A stretch of DNA of 22,981 nt from UBA2396 sp038042175 (GTDB lineage Bacteria; Planctomycetota; Phycisphaerae; Phycisphaerales; UBA1924). The stretch is taken from the NCBI GenBank assembly GCA_964358855.1, contig CAYHQQ010000060.1, forward strand, positions 1 to 22,981, in the 5' to 3' direction. The notes beneath the pieces are model-generated. The model did not search any database. It was not told the DNA's origin and was given only the letters and a program-made list of their open reading frames with translations. The position numbers were made by a program, and so were the translations under genes. Numbering within the stretch: the first letter of the stretch is position 1; each line of letters opens with the position of its first letter. Shown here in pieces: positions 1 through 9,184 of this stretch.

Positions 1-83
1 CCCCCCCCCCCCCCCTTTTTTTTTTAATGATACGGCGACCACCGAGATCTACACTGTTTCCCTACACGACGCTCTTCCGATCT
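1..83. other. Sequencing artefact: homopolymer run plus Illumina P5 adapter
   Basis: Fifteen C and ten T residues are followed at 26-83 by the Illumina P5/read-1 adapter (it begins AATGATACGGCGACCACCGA and ends GCTCTTCCGATCT), with one mismatch to the usual sequence (ACACTG in place of ACACTC). It is not genomic DNA. Read in frame it encodes a peptide starting MIRRPPRSTLF, a well-known database contaminant, which makes the first gene look 23 codons longer than it is. Genomic sequence begins at 84. Confidence 0.97.
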
Positions 84-86
84 TTT

Positions 87-92
87 GGAGGG
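87..92 (+). promoter_or_regulatory. Shine-Dalgarno site that sets the actA start
   Basis: GGAGGG lies four bases before a GTG codon at 96. This is the first sequence after the adapter. Together with the family-like N-terminus that follows, it indicates that actA is complete rather than cut off. Confidence 0.6.
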
Positions 93-95
93 CTC

Positions 96-800
96 GTGTC
101 GGTTCTCTTCCCGAAGTGGTTCAACGCGTTTCCAACAGTCGCCGCCTTGGGCGGCGCCTGTGCATTCACGTCGGTCGTGGCCGGGTTCTGGTATTACGCC
201 ACCCCGAAGTTCTACCAGGCGGGTTATGAGCCGATCCAGCCGGGCGGTGGATTCAACCACCAGATCCATGCCGGCCAGTTCGGCATGGATTGCCGCTATT
301 GCCACACGAAGGTTGAAAAATCGCCCGAGGCGAACATTCCCAACGTGGCCACGTGCATCGGGTGCCACGCCGATGGGCGGCTCTCAGCTCTGGCGACCAA
401 GCCCCTCCACAAAGAGAAGACCCAGTTCCTCCGTGACGCGTACACCGCCGACACGTCCGTGGAATGGCGCCGGGTGCACAAGGTTCCCGACTACGTGCGG
501 AATTTCCCGCACGACGCGCACCTCAACGCCGGCGTGAGCTGCTTTAGTTGCCACGGCAACATCACCACGATGCCCATCGTCCACCACGTGCAGCCTTTGA
601 GCATGAGCTGGTGTCTGGATTGCCACCGCAACACCGCTCCGCACCTGGTCGACAAGGACAAACTCACCCAGCTGAGCTGGGTCGAGGCCGAACTCGCGGC
701 CCGCGCCGCCGAGGGCGAGGCGGGCCTGGCCAAGGGCCGCAAGTACCACGACGATCGCAACCTCAACCCGCCCGAACAGTGCGCGACATGCCACTACTAG
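96..800 (+). CDS. actA: Alternative complex III subunit A, pentaheme cytochrome c
   Basis: This is the multiheme c-type cytochrome subunit of the quinol:cytochrome c oxidoreductase called alternative complex III. It passes electrons from the Fe-S subunit toward soluble or oxidase-bound cytochrome c on the periplasmic side. With the GTG start at 96 it has 234 residues. One membrane anchor near residues 14-35 follows the short N-terminus SVLFPKW. Five heme-attachment motifs are visible: CRYCH (66-70), CIGCH (87-91), CFSCH (149-153), CLDCH (173-177) and CATCH (229-233), the last one residue from the C-terminus. The open frame continues upstream only through adapter sequence, so the longer reading is an artefact. 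The length and heme count fit ActA. The gene opens the act operon. A 135-base gap containing an inverted repeat separates it from actB. Confidence 0.9.
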   Translation: MSVLFPKWFNAFPTVAALGGACAFTSVVAGFWYYATPKFYQAGYEPIQPGGGFNHQIHAGQFGMDCRYCHTKVEKSPEANIPNVATCIGCHADGRLSALATKPLHKEKTQFLRDAYTADTSVEWRRVHKVPDYVRNFPHDAHLNAGVSCFSCHGNITTMPIVHHVQPLSMSWCLDCHRNTAPHLVDKDKLTQLSWVEAELAARAAEGEAGLAKGRKYHDDRNLNPPEQCATCHY

Positions 801-805
801 GAGGG

Positions 806-909
806 CGTGCTGCGTGCTGCGTGCGGAGTGCTGCGTGAAGGCAGCAGACGCACAAGGCACAGCAAGCCCTCTTCCTCCCCGCAGCACGCAGCACCCAGCA
901 CGCAGCACG
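806..909. repeat. Inverted repeat between actA and actB
   Basis: The 14 bases at 806-819 (CGTGCTGCGTGCTG) are exactly complementary to 896-909, giving a perfect 14-bp stem around a 76-base loop. The arms are built from repeated units: GTGCTGCGTG recurs at 807-816 and 828-837, and CAGCACGCAGCAC at 882-894 and 896-908, so several pairing registers are possible. No T-run follows, so a simple intrinsic terminator is unlikely. It could be a dispersed intergenic repeat, or an mRNA structure that sets the actA to actB ratio. Function is inferred only. Confidence 0.7.
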
Positions 910-935
910 ATTCCCGCCTCCCGCGAGACTGACTC

Positions 936-3900
936 ATGACCACAGACCAATGCCCCTCGACAATCTCCGACGGCCCCAAGCACAAGCCCGCCAAGGGCGA
1001 GCTGATCGCCCGGACTCGGTCGCTCAGCGGGACCATCAACGGGATGACCGCATTCCGAAGCCACGAGGAACTGGCCGACTCCCCCGAGTTCCGCGACTTT
1101 GTCGAGCGTGAGTTTCCCGCCGGCGCTTCGGAGCTCTTGTCGACCTCGCGCCGCGGGTTCATGCAGGTCATGGGCGCATCGCTCGCGCTCGCCGGCATCG
1201 CCACGGTTCCGGGTTGCCGTCGCCCCGACCACAAGATTTTCACCTACTCGCGCGAGGTGCCCGAGGATGTCATCCCCGGCAAGCCGCTCTTTTACGCGAC
1301 GAGCATGCCGCTCCCCGGCGGCGGGGCCGAGGGGCTCCTGATCGAGACGCACGAGGGACGCCCGACCAAGGTCGAGGGCAACCCGCTCCACTCGATCAAC
1401 ATGGGCAAGAGCAGTATCTTCGCCCAGGCCAGCATCCTGACGATGTACGACCCCGACCGCCTCAAGTTCCCCTACTACGCCCCCACCGAGAAGGAAGCGA
1501 CATGGGATGACTTCAAGGCGTGGTCTCAGGAGCACTTCGCCGCCTTCGACAAGACCAAGGGCGAGGGCCTCGCGATCGTCGTCGACAAGAAGACAAGCCC
1601 ATCGCGCGACGCCGTCGCCGCCAAGCTCAAAGCGCGTTTTCCCAAGATGACCTGGCTCGCTTGGAATCCCGTCGAGGCCCGCGGCGCGATCGACGGCTCA
1701 GCCCTTGCGCTGGGCGTCAGCGCCCGCCAGATCCTCAAGCTCGAGAAGGCCCGGACCATCCTCTCCTTCGATCACGACTTCCTCGCCCACGACGCGGGCC
1801 AGCTCCCCAGCGCCCGCGGGTTTGCCTCGACGCGCATCCCGACCAAGGGCGCCGACGGCACGCTTGGCATGAGCCGCCTGTACGTCGTCGAGAGCGGATT
1901 CAGCCTCACCGGCGGCCAGGCCGACCACAGGCTTCGCCTCGCGCCCTCGCGCGTCGTCGCGTTCGCGGTCGCGCTCGCCAAGTTCATCCTGCCCAAGCTC
2001 GGCAAGGCCGGCACGCAGGGGCTGACCGACGCGATCAACGCGATCTCGGTTCCCGACGCCGAGTCGATCGATCAGGCGTTCCTTGAGGAGTGTTCCAAGG
2101 ACCTGATGGCCGGTTCCAACCCCGCCGACCGGGCCCAGAGCGTCGTGCTCGCCGGGCGCAACATGCCCCCGGAGGTCCACGCCATCGCGATCGCGCTCAA
2201 CGACGCGCTTGGAAGTCTGGGCAAGGCCGTCCAGTACCTGCCGATGTCGGCGGAGGATTCCTCCGATTCGCTCGCCGGCATGGGGGCGCTTGCGGCCCAG
2301 ATGGCCGCGGGACAGATCAAGACGCTCGTGTGCATCGAGACCAACCCGGTCTTCAACGCACCCGCGGACCTGCACTTCGCCGACTTGTACAAGAAGGTTC
2401 CCACCACCGTCTGCATGAGCGTCGAGGCGAGCGAGACCGCGCACGCCAGCACCTGGTCGCTCAACGGATGCCACTACCTCGAGTGCTGGGGCGACACACT
2501 CGCCAACGACGGCACCATCGCGCCCATCCAGCCGATGATCGCCCCGCTCTTTGGACCCCAGATCACCAGCGAGGAGAAGGCCGCCAGCGAGGCCGACCGC
2601 CCCTGCCCCTCGCTCAGCGAAATCGAGCTCCTTTCGCTGCTCTCGGGCGACAAGCACCCCGACGGCTACCAGATCGTTCGCGCGACATGGAGTGAGGCCT
2701 GGAAGAAGATCACGCCCAACGAGACCGCCGAGAGCGAGAACACGCGTTGGCGCCGCTCGCTCCACAATGGCGTGATGGAAGGCCAGTCCGCTCCCGCTCT
2801 GGTCTCCACGGTGAACTACGCCCAGGTCGCCGCGGCGGCCGGCAAGTTCCAGACCCCCAAGGGCCCCGCCGGCGGCACGCTCGACGTCGTCTTTGGCGTC
2901 GGCCTCCTGCAGGACGGCCGGTTCGCCAACGTGCCCTGGCTCCAGGAGCTGCCCCAGATCGGCACGATGGTCTGCTGGGACAACCCGGCGCTGATGAGCC
3001 CCAAGACCGCCGTCAAGCTCGGTCTGTGGAGCGAGAATCCCAAGAGCAACCGCTACACCGAGGACAAGTGGCCCAAGGCCGAGATGGCCGAGATCACCGT
3101 CAGCGGACGCACCCTGAAGATCGCTGTCTGGATCCTCCCGGGCATGGCCGACGACACCGTGATCCTCACCTACGGGTACGGGCGCGACGTCAGCGGCCTC
3201 GTGGGCGACGGCGTCGGCTTCAACACCTACACCCTCCGCGCTTCGACCACCGGCACCTTTGCCACCGGTGCGGCGGTGAAAAAGGTCGACGGCGACTACT
3301 GGATCGCCAGCACGCAGAACCACTGGTCGATGGAAGGGCGCACGAGCATCGTCCGCGCTCTGGACCTTCCGGCGTTCGCCAAGCACGCCGGCGACGCCCC
3401 CGAGATCCGCAAGGACCCGATGTACGGGACCGAGACCACGATCAACCTGGCCGAGCGGCTGGGCGAGCTTGCCCACTCCCCGCCCAACCAGTCGATCTAC
3501 GCCCATCCGTACAACAACTCGACCAAGGAAGCCGCCGCGGGCAGCGCGTTCAGCAAGGGCCCGCAGTGGGGCATGACCATCGACCTCTCCAGCTGCACCG
3601 GGTGCGGCGTGTGCACCATCGCCTGCCAGGCGGAGAACAACATCCCCAGCGTGGGCAAGAAAGAGACGGCCAAGGGTCGCGAGATGACCTGGATCCGCCT
3701 GGACCGCTACTTCGCGGGGTACAGCGAGGGCAACTCCCTGGAGATGCTCAACAACCCGTCGGAGATGATGCACCAGCCCGTGGCGTGCGTGCACTGCGAG
3801 AGCGCCCCGTGCGAGACCGTCTGCCCCGTCAACGCAACGATCCACACCAAGGACGGGCTCAACTCGATGGCGTACAACCGGTGCATCGGCACCCGGTACT

Positions 3901-4730
3901 GTGCCAACAACTGCCCCTACAAGGTCCGGCGCTTCAACTACTTCGACTTCGGCGTCACCAAGTTCAACGGCGGCTACCTGGGCAAGGAGAGCATGGACAA
4001 GATCGCCAAGGTCCTGCCCAACGACAACAACGGCGTCACCGGCTCGACGCGCCACAGCACCTGGAACCCCAACCTCATCCCGCCCCGCCTGCGTGAGAAG
4101 CTCGACCAGCTCTCGCGGATGCAGAAGAACCCCGACGTCAGCGTGCGAAGCCGCGGCGTGATGGAGAAGTGCTCCTACTGCGTGCAGCGGATCAACGCGG
4201 CCCGCATCGAGTGCAATCTCCGCGACAACCTGGACCCCAAGCTTCGCAACCAGATCCCCGACGGGTTCCTGCAGACCGCGTGCCAGCAGGCCTGCCCAAG
4301 CAACTCGATCACCTTCGGCGACATCCTCGACACCGCGACGACCTACGAGATCGCCGAGATGGACGACCACAGCAAGCAGAAGTCCCGCGTGGGAAGCCGC
4401 GTGGTCCACACCCGCAACGACCCCAGGTCATACGCCCTCCTGGGCTTCCTCAACACCCGCCCCCGCACGAGCCACATGCTCAAGGTCCGCAATCCCAACG
4501 CCCTCCTGCTCGCCCGCCTGGGCACCGAAGGCCAGGAGCGGATCAAGTCCTGGGAGCACCCCTTCCACCACGCCCCCGCCGGGCACGGCGAGGAGGGGCA
4601 CGAGGGCAGCGACCACGCCCCCAAGAAGGATGACAAACACGCGTTCTTTGATTCCCACAAGCGCGTCGATGATGGCGGCTACGCCCTCTCCCTCCGCGTC
4701 CTGGGCACGACCTCCGGAGCTCACGCATGA
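936..4730 (+). CDS. actB: Alternative complex III subunit B, Fe-S / molybdopterin-oxidoreductase-like
   Basis: This 1264-aa periplasmic subunit carries the iron-sulfur chain of alternative complex III. A Tat signal with SRRGF at residues 71-75 and a hydrophobic stretch (ASLALAGIA) marks it for folded export. Next comes a long domain resembling molybdopterin oxidoreductases (about 100-850); in this family it is known to lack the cofactor. A ferredoxin-like domain follows, with cysteine groups CTGCGVCTIAC from 887, CVHCESAPCETVC from 951, CIGTRYCANNC from 983, CSYC from 1079 and CQQAC from 1116, consistent with three [4Fe-4S] clusters and one [3Fe-4S] cluster. The tail is His-rich (about 1205-1245). 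ATG 936 lacks a clear Shine-Dalgarno site. An in-frame ATG at 1044, just before the conserved FRSHEELADSPEFRDF segment, is an alternative. Its stop overlaps the actC start by four bases. Confidence 0.93.
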   Translation: MTTDQCPSTISDGPKHKPAKGELIARTRSLSGTINGMTAFRSHEELADSPEFRDFVEREFPAGASELLSTSRRGFMQVMGASLALAGIATVPGCRRPDHKIFTYSREVPEDVIPGKPLFYATSMPLPGGGAEGLLIETHEGRPTKVEGNPLHSINMGKSSIFAQASILTMYDPDRLKFPYYAPTEKEATWDDFKAWSQEHFAAFDKTKGEGLAIVVDKKTSPSRDAVAAKLKARFPKMTWLAWNPVEARGAIDGSALALGVSARQILKLEKARTILSFDHDFLAHDAGQLPSARGFASTRIPTKGADGTLGMSRLYVVESGFSLTGGQADHRLRLAPSRVVAFAVALAKFILPKLGKAGTQGLTDAINAISVPDAESIDQAFLEECSKDLMAGSNPADRAQSVVLAGRNMPPEVHAIAIALNDALGSLGKAVQYLPMSAEDSSDSLAGMGALAAQMAAGQIKTLVCIETNPVFNAPADLHFADLYKKVPTTVCMSVEASETAHASTWSLNGCHYLECWGDTLANDGTIAPIQPMIAPLFGPQITSEEKAASEADRPCPSLSEIELLSLLSGDKHPDGYQIVRATWSEAWKKITPNETAESENTRWRRSLHNGVMEGQSAPALVSTVNYAQVAAAAGKFQTPKGPAGGTLDVVFGVGLLQDGRFANVPWLQELPQIGTMVCWDNPALMSPKTAVKLGLWSENPKSNRYTEDKWPKAEMAEITVSGRTLKIAVWILPGMADDTVILTYGYGRDVSGLVGDGVGFNTYTLRASTTGTFATGAAVKKVDGDYWIASTQNHWSMEGRTSIVRALDLPAFAKHAGDAPEIRKDPMYGTETTINLAERLGELAHSPPNQSIYAHPYNNSTKEAAAGSAFSKGPQWGMTIDLSSCTGCGVCTIACQAENNIPSVGKKETAKGREMTWIRLDRYFAGYSEGNSLEMLNNPSEMMHQPVACVHCESAPCETVCPVNATIHTKDGLNSMAYNRCIGTRYCANNCPYKVRRFNYFDFGVTKFNGGYLGKESMDKIAKVLPNDNNGVTGSTRHSTWNPNLIPPRLREKLDQLSRMQKNPDVSVRSRGVMEKCSYCVQRINAARIECNLRDNLDPKLRNQIPDGFLQTACQQACPSNSITFGDILDTATTYEIAEMDDHSKQKSRVGSRVVHTRNDPRSYALLGFLNTRPRTSHMLKVRNPNALLLARLGTEGQERIKSWEHPFHHAPAGHGEEGHEGSDHAPKKDDKHAFFDSHKRVDDGGYALSLRVLGTTSGAHA

Positions 4731-6301
4731 GTTCGATCCACCCCGACGAGATCACCGCCCAGCGGCTCGCCAGCGGCATCCAGCAAGGCCAGCGCCAGCA
4801 CATCCCCGCCGGCTCGGGCGACGGCACCCTGATCGACGACGTTGAGGTCCGAGCCCCGCTCGTGCTCAACAACCGTTCGTTCAAGGAAGTCACCGACATC
4901 ATCTGCGGGTACACCGAGAATCAGCCCGGTCGCTGGTGGCTGCCCTTCTTCGGCTTTGTCAACGGACTCGCTGCCTTCGGCACCCTGATGATCCTCTACC
5001 TGATCATCACCGGCGTTGGCGTCTGGGGCCAGACCAACCAGGTCGACTGGGCCTGGGACATCACCAACTTCGTCTTCTGGATCGGTATCGGCCACGCCGG
5101 CACCTTGATCTCCGCGATTCTCTGCCTCTTCAAGCAGAAGTGGCGCACCGCCATCAACCGCGCCGCCGAGGCCATGACCATCTTCGCCGTCATCTGTGCC
5201 GCGACCTACCCCGGCATCCACGTCGGTCGCGCCTGGATGGCCTGGATGATGTTCCCCATCCCCAACGCCAATGGCATCTGGCCCAACTTCCGCTCGCCGC
5301 TGCTCTGGGACCTCTTCGCCGTCTCGACCTACGGCACCGTCTCGGCCCTCTTCTGGTACATGGGCATGATGCCCGATCTGGCCACCCTGCGTGACCGGGC
5401 CGACATGCGACTGCGCAAGTTCGCCAGCGGGCCCGTCGTCGCACCTTTCCTCCCCATCCGCATCGACCTGCTCCGGGCGTACATCTACGGCTTCCTGAGC
5501 ATGGGCTGGCGCTTCAGCTCCCGCCACTGGCACCGCTACGAGGCCGCGTACCTCATGCTCGCGGGCATGAGCACCCCCCTGGTGCTCAGCGTGCACTCGA
5601 TCGTGTCGACGGACTTCGCGACCAGCCAGCTCCCGGGCTGGCACACGACGATCTTCCCGCCCTACTTCGTCGCCGGCGCGATCTTCGGCGGCTTTGCGAT
5701 GGTGCTCCAGCTCATGATCCCCTGCCGCGAGCTGTACCCCAACATGAAGGACTTCATCACCCTTCGCCACCTGGAGAACATGTCCAAGATCATCCTGCTC
5801 ACGGGCATGATCGTGGGCTTCGCCTACGGGATGGAGTTCTTTATCGCGTACTACGGCGGCAACCCCTTCGAGCTCTTCGCCTTTTACAATCGCGCGTTCG
5901 GACCCTACTGGTGGGCGTACGCGGCGATGATCTTCTGCAACGTCGTGACCCCGCAGTTCTTCTGGTTCAAGGCCTGCCGCACGAGCCCGCTCTTCATCTT
6001 CATCATCGCGAGCTTCGTGACCGTCGGCATGTGGTTCGAGCGGTTCGTGATCATCGTGACGAGCCTCAACCGCTCGTTCCTCCCCGGCGAGTGGCACATG
6101 TACCACCCGACCTTCGTCGACGTGATGACGTTCGTGGGCACCTTCGGGATCTTCCTGACCCTCTTCATGCTCTTCCTGCGGGTCATCCCCGTGTTCGCGA
6201 TGGCCGAGCTCAAGGCCGTCATGCCCCAGGCCAATCCGCACCCGGATCACGACGACGACCACGCAACCGACGGGCACGCACCCCACGCGGGAGGGCACTA
6301 A
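4727..6301 (+). CDS. actC: Alternative complex III subunit C, NrfD-like quinol-binding membrane protein
   Basis: This 524-aa integral membrane subunit is of the NrfD/PsrC type. It is one of two such proteins in alternative complex III and is considered the quinol oxidation site next to ActB. The N-terminal soluble stretch contains a conserved-looking segment, PLVLNNRSFKEVTDII. About ten hydrophobic segments follow, for example FFGFVNGLAAFGTLMILYLI and FGTFGIFLTLFMLFLRVIPV. The C-terminus is His/Asp-rich (NPHPDHDDDHATDGHAPHAG). The start ATG overlaps the actB stop (ATGA), and GGAG sits seven bases upstream at 4716-4719, so the two genes are probably translationally coupled. No cofactor motif is expected or seen. 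Confidence 0.93.
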   Translation: MSSIHPDEITAQRLASGIQQGQRQHIPAGSGDGTLIDDVEVRAPLVLNNRSFKEVTDIICGYTENQPGRWWLPFFGFVNGLAAFGTLMILYLIITGVGVWGQTNQVDWAWDITNFVFWIGIGHAGTLISAILCLFKQKWRTAINRAAEAMTIFAVICAATYPGIHVGRAWMAWMMFPIPNANGIWPNFRSPLLWDLFAVSTYGTVSALFWYMGMMPDLATLRDRADMRLRKFASGPVVAPFLPIRIDLLRAYIYGFLSMGWRFSSRHWHRYEAAYLMLAGMSTPLVLSVHSIVSTDFATSQLPGWHTTIFPPYFVAGAIFGGFAMVLQLMIPCRELYPNMKDFITLRHLENMSKIILLTGMIVGFAYGMEFFIAYYGGNPFELFAFYNRAFGPYWWAYAAMIFCNVVTPQFFWFKACRTSPLFIFIIASFVTVGMWFERFVIIVTSLNRSFLPGEWHMYHPTFVDVMTFVGTFGIFLTLFMLFLRVIPVFAMAELKAVMPQANPHPDHDDDHATDGHAPHAGGH

Positions 6302-6304
6302 GCC

Positions 6305-6898
6305 ATGAGCAGCGACATCGTCCACGCCAAGCAGTTTGTCACCGAGAACGGCGACCCCGTCTACGGGCTCACCGGCCAGTTCACCGACACCGCAGAGGTC
6401 TACCACGCGGCCGAGGCCATCCGCGACGCGGGGTACACCCAGTGGGACGTCTACTCCCCCTTCCCCATCCACGGCATCGACGACGCCATGGGGATCCGTC
6501 GCACCAGGCTCCCGCTCATCGTGGGCGCCGCCGCCGCCTTCGGCGTCGTGTGCGGCTATCTCCTCCAGTGGTACGGCTCCAACGTCGGGTACCAGCTGGT
6601 CACCCAGGGCAAGCCCTACGGCAGCGTGAGCGAGGGCGGTTGGGAGGCGTTTGTCCCCATCACCTTCGAGGTGGGCGTGCTCTTCGCCGCTTTCGCCAGC
6701 CTCATCGGCATGCTGGCACTCAACGGGCTTCCCCGCCACCACCACCCGCTCATGAAGAAGGAAGCGTTCCTCAAGGTGAGCGACGACACGTTCATGATCT
6801 GCATCGAGGCATCGGACCCCAAGTTCGACCCCAAGGCGACCAGAGAACTGCTGCGGTCGCTCCACGCGACGAGCATCGACCTGGTCGAAGACGATTGA
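6305..6898 (+). CDS. actD: Alternative complex III subunit D (DUF3341 membrane protein)
   Basis: This 197-aa protein has the layout of the DUF3341/ActD family. An N-terminal soluble part contains GLTGQFTDTAEVYHAAEAIR and WDVYSPFPIHGID. Two transmembrane helices follow (about 63-83 and 120-142), then a short C-terminal soluble region. In the known complexes it is a small membrane subunit packed against the NrfD-like subunits, with no cofactor. The gene starts three bases after actC. A strong GGGAGGG ribosome site lies at 6289-6295, inside the end of actC. The length is normal for the family. Confidence 0.9.
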   Translation: MSSDIVHAKQFVTENGDPVYGLTGQFTDTAEVYHAAEAIRDAGYTQWDVYSPFPIHGIDDAMGIRRTRLPLIVGAAAAFGVVCGYLLQWYGSNVGYQLVTQGKPYGSVSEGGWEAFVPITFEVGVLFAAFASLIGMLALNGLPRHHHPLMKKEAFLKVSDDTFMICIEASDPKFDPKATRELLRSLHATSIDLVEDD

Positions 6899-6965
6899 TG
6901 ATCCCAGAGTTCACACGCAGAAGTTCCTCAAGTCAGACCGGTTCAAGGCCCAAGCGAGTGATGCG

Positions 6966-7880
6966 ATGAAGACACGGACAGCACAAATCCTGGGAATGTC
7001 AGCCCTTGCCGGCGTAGCGGCTCTGGGCGGGTGCCGGGGAGACCGCAGCGATGCGCCCCCGCGCCAGATCCTCCCCGACATGGACGACGCCCCCAAGTTC
7101 AAGCCCCAGGTCAAGAGCGACTTCTACACCGACGGGCGCTCGATGCGCCAGGTCGTGCCCGGAACCGTGCCCTTCGCACGCGTGAGCGTCGACCGCGACG
7201 CTCTGGTGGGCAACCCGACGTGGTACGCCCCGTTCTTCGCCCAGCGCAAGAGCCTCCTCAAGGACGGATGGGAGATGTACGAGGGCGCGGTGGTCAAACT
7301 CGACCACGGCGTCGAGGTCTACGAGACCGCGGGCCAGGTTTTCGAGAAAATCGCCGAACGCATCCCCGTCCCGGTGACCGAGGAACTCCTCGCCCGCGGC
7401 GAAGAAAAATTCAACATCTACTGCGCCGCCTGCCACGGATACGAGGCCAACGGCAAGGGCATGGTCGGCGTCGCCTGGACCGGCGGCACCGCCGCGAACC
7501 TCCTCGACGCCCAGTACAAGGACCGCTCGCTGAAGACCGGCAAGGACGGGTACCTCTTCTACGTCGCCCGCAATGGACGGATCAACGGCGGCAAGCAGCA
7601 GATGATGCCCGGCTACGCCCACGCGCTGGACGCGAACGAGACCTGGGGTGTCATCGCGTATCTGCGGGCGCTCCAGGAAAGCCACAGCGCCACCGAGGCC
7701 GACATCCCCGCCGACAAGAAGGCGGGCATGGAGCAGGAACGGACGCAGATGCTCGCCGCCGCCGCCAAGAAGGCCGCCGACGACGATGCCCTCGCCAAAG
7801 CCAAGGCCGCCGCCAAAGCCATCGAAGACGCCAAGAAGGCGGCCGACAAGGCCGCCCGATCGACGGGAGAAAAGAAGTGA
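6966..7880 (+). CDS. actE: Alternative complex III subunit E, monoheme cytochrome c lipoprotein
   Basis: This 304-aa exported lipoprotein has a signal peptide ending in the lipobox ALGGC (Cys23 as lipid anchor) and one heme motif, CAACH, at residues 153-157. Conserved-looking stretches include GRSMRQVVPGTV before the heme and MPGYAH after it; the Met in the latter could be the axial heme ligand. It is the likely exit point for electrons to the oxidase cytochrome c. The last 60 residues are an Ala/Lys-rich helical tail (KKAADDDALAKAKAAAKAIE), longer than I would expect for the family. It starts 67 bases after actD and overlaps actF by four bases. Confidence 0.9.
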   Translation: MKTRTAQILGMSALAGVAALGGCRGDRSDAPPRQILPDMDDAPKFKPQVKSDFYTDGRSMRQVVPGTVPFARVSVDRDALVGNPTWYAPFFAQRKSLLKDGWEMYEGAVVKLDHGVEVYETAGQVFEKIAERIPVPVTEELLARGEEKFNIYCAACHGYEANGKGMVGVAWTGGTAANLLDAQYKDRSLKTGKDGYLFYVARNGRINGGKQQMMPGYAHALDANETWGVIAYLRALQESHSATEADIPADKKAGMEQERTQMLAAAAKKAADDDALAKAKAAAKAIEDAKKAADKAARSTGEKK

Positions 7881-9184
7881 GCACACTCTCAACGGGCAAC
7901 GCCTCTGGCAACTCTCCCTGGGTTGCGAAGTTCCCCGGGATGCGGACCGACAACATCACGCTTCCCGCCGGCAGCGGCGGGGTGATGTCCAACGTCATGC
8001 TGGTTGTCGGCGCCGTCTTTATCGCCATCACCTTCGCGACGGGATTCATGCAGCTTGGCGGGCTTGGTCTCAAGCACGCCCTGGCCTCGTTCCATGTGGG
8101 CGCGATGACCGTTCTGGCGATCTGCCTGGGCAGCATCTTCTTCTGCATGATCTTCCACCTGGTCAATGCCGGGTGGGCAGGGACTGTCCGCAAGCAATTC
8201 GAGAACGTCGCCTCGCTCATCTGGATCCCGATCGTCATGATCGTCGTGGTGCTGGCGATCTCGGTTCTCAAGAAGGACTCGCCCGACGCTCTCTTCTCCT
8301 GGATGGGCTCCAAGGCGCTGGAAGACGTCGTCCTCCAGCGCAAGGCCGGGTACGTCAACCTGCCCTTCTTCCTCATCCGCGCCGCGGTGTACATCGGCAT
8401 CTGGCTCGCCCTGGCCTCGATGCTCACCTCTTTCAGCCGCAAGTACGACGAGACCGGCGACAACGCCGCCGCCGCCCGCGTGCGCTGGCGGTGCGCCCCG
8501 GCCATGATCCTCTTCGCGTTCTCCACCGCCTTCGCCGCCTTCGACTGGCTGATGGGCCTTGACTACTCGTTCTTCAGCACCATGTGGGGCGTGTACTACT
8601 TCTCAGGGTGCGCGTTCGTCTCAGTCACCGTCGTCTCGATGATCCTGGGTGTGCTGCGGCGCACCGGCAAGCTCGAGGGCGTCGTGACCAAGGAGCACTT
8701 CCACGACCTGGGCAAGCTCAGCTTCGCCTTCACGTGCTTCTGGGCCTACATCGCCTTCTTCCAGTACTTCCTCATCTGGTACGCCAACATCCCCGAAGAA
8801 ACCGCGTACTACATCGCCCGAAAGTCCGACGGCTGGGAGAAGCTCTTCGCCCTCCTCATGTTCGGACACTTCGCCGCCCCGTTCCTGGTCACCATCTTCC
8901 GCGACGTCAAGAAGAACCCCTCGGCCGTCATCGCCGTGGGCTGCTGGCTCGTGTTCATGCAGGTCGCCGATATCTTCTGGATCGTCCGCCCCGTCGTCTA
9001 CGCCGGTCAGTCCGCCCAGTCGACGCCCGGTATCGCGACCTCCTGGTGGCTCGACGGCGTGGGTGTGATGGGCCCCATGCTCCTCTTTGCCTCGTTCCTG
9101 GTCCGCAAGATCTGCTCGGGCACCCTCGTGCCGCTCAACGACCCCAGGATGCGCGAGGCCCTCAACCACAAGAACTACGTCTAA
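7877..9184 (+). CDS. actF: Alternative complex III subunit F, second NrfD-like membrane protein
   Basis: This 435-aa polytopic membrane protein is the ActF paralog of ActC in alternative complex III, with about ten hydrophobic segments. Examples are VMLVVGAVFIAITFATGFMQ, MILFAFSTAFAAFDWLMGL and SFAFTCFWAYIAFFQYFLIW. FDWLMGLDYSFFSTMWG is typical of the family. The start chosen is GTG 7877, whose last two bases begin the actE stop codon (GTGA), with purine-rich GGGAGAAAAGAAG just upstream. The open frame extends far upstream, but only as an alternative frame of actE. A 105-base gap follows, including a weak 5-bp hairpin at 9194-9210 and no clear promoter. It may mark the end of the act operon proper. 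Confidence 0.9.
   Translation: MSTLSTGNASGNSPWVAKFPGMRTDNITLPAGSGGVMSNVMLVVGAVFIAITFATGFMQLGGLGLKHALASFHVGAMTVLAICLGSIFFCMIFHLVNAGWAGTVRKQFENVASLIWIPIVMIVVVLAISVLKKDSPDALFSWMGSKALEDVVLQRKAGYVNLPFFLIRAAVYIGIWLALASMLTSFSRKYDETGDNAAAARVRWRCAPAMILFAFSTAFAAFDWLMGLDYSFFSTMWGVYYFSGCAFVSVTVVSMILGVLRRTGKLEGVVTKEHFHDLGKLSFAFTCFWAYIAFFQYFLIWYANIPEETAYYIARKSDGWEKLFALLMFGHFAAPFLVTIFRDVKKNPSAVIAVGCWLVFMQVADIFWIVRPVVYAGQSAQSTPGIATSWWLDGVGVMGPMLLFASFLVRKICSGTLVPLNDPRMREALNHKNYV

Noticed and set aside
27..83. ATG at 27 as the start of the first gene
   Set aside because: The codons from 27 to 83 are translated sequencing adapter.
936..4730. actB product as an active molybdenum enzyme
   Set aside because: The fused Fe-S domain and the act neighbourhood identify it as ActB, whose molybdopterin-like domain is known to lack the cofactor.
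1698..6865. Very long open frames on the minus strand opposite actB and actC (up to about 900 codons)
   Set aside because: They mirror the codon bias of the GC-rich sense genes, have low-complexity composition (Val, Gly, Asp, His, Arg) and show no recognisable domain. The sense strand holds clear conserved proteins.
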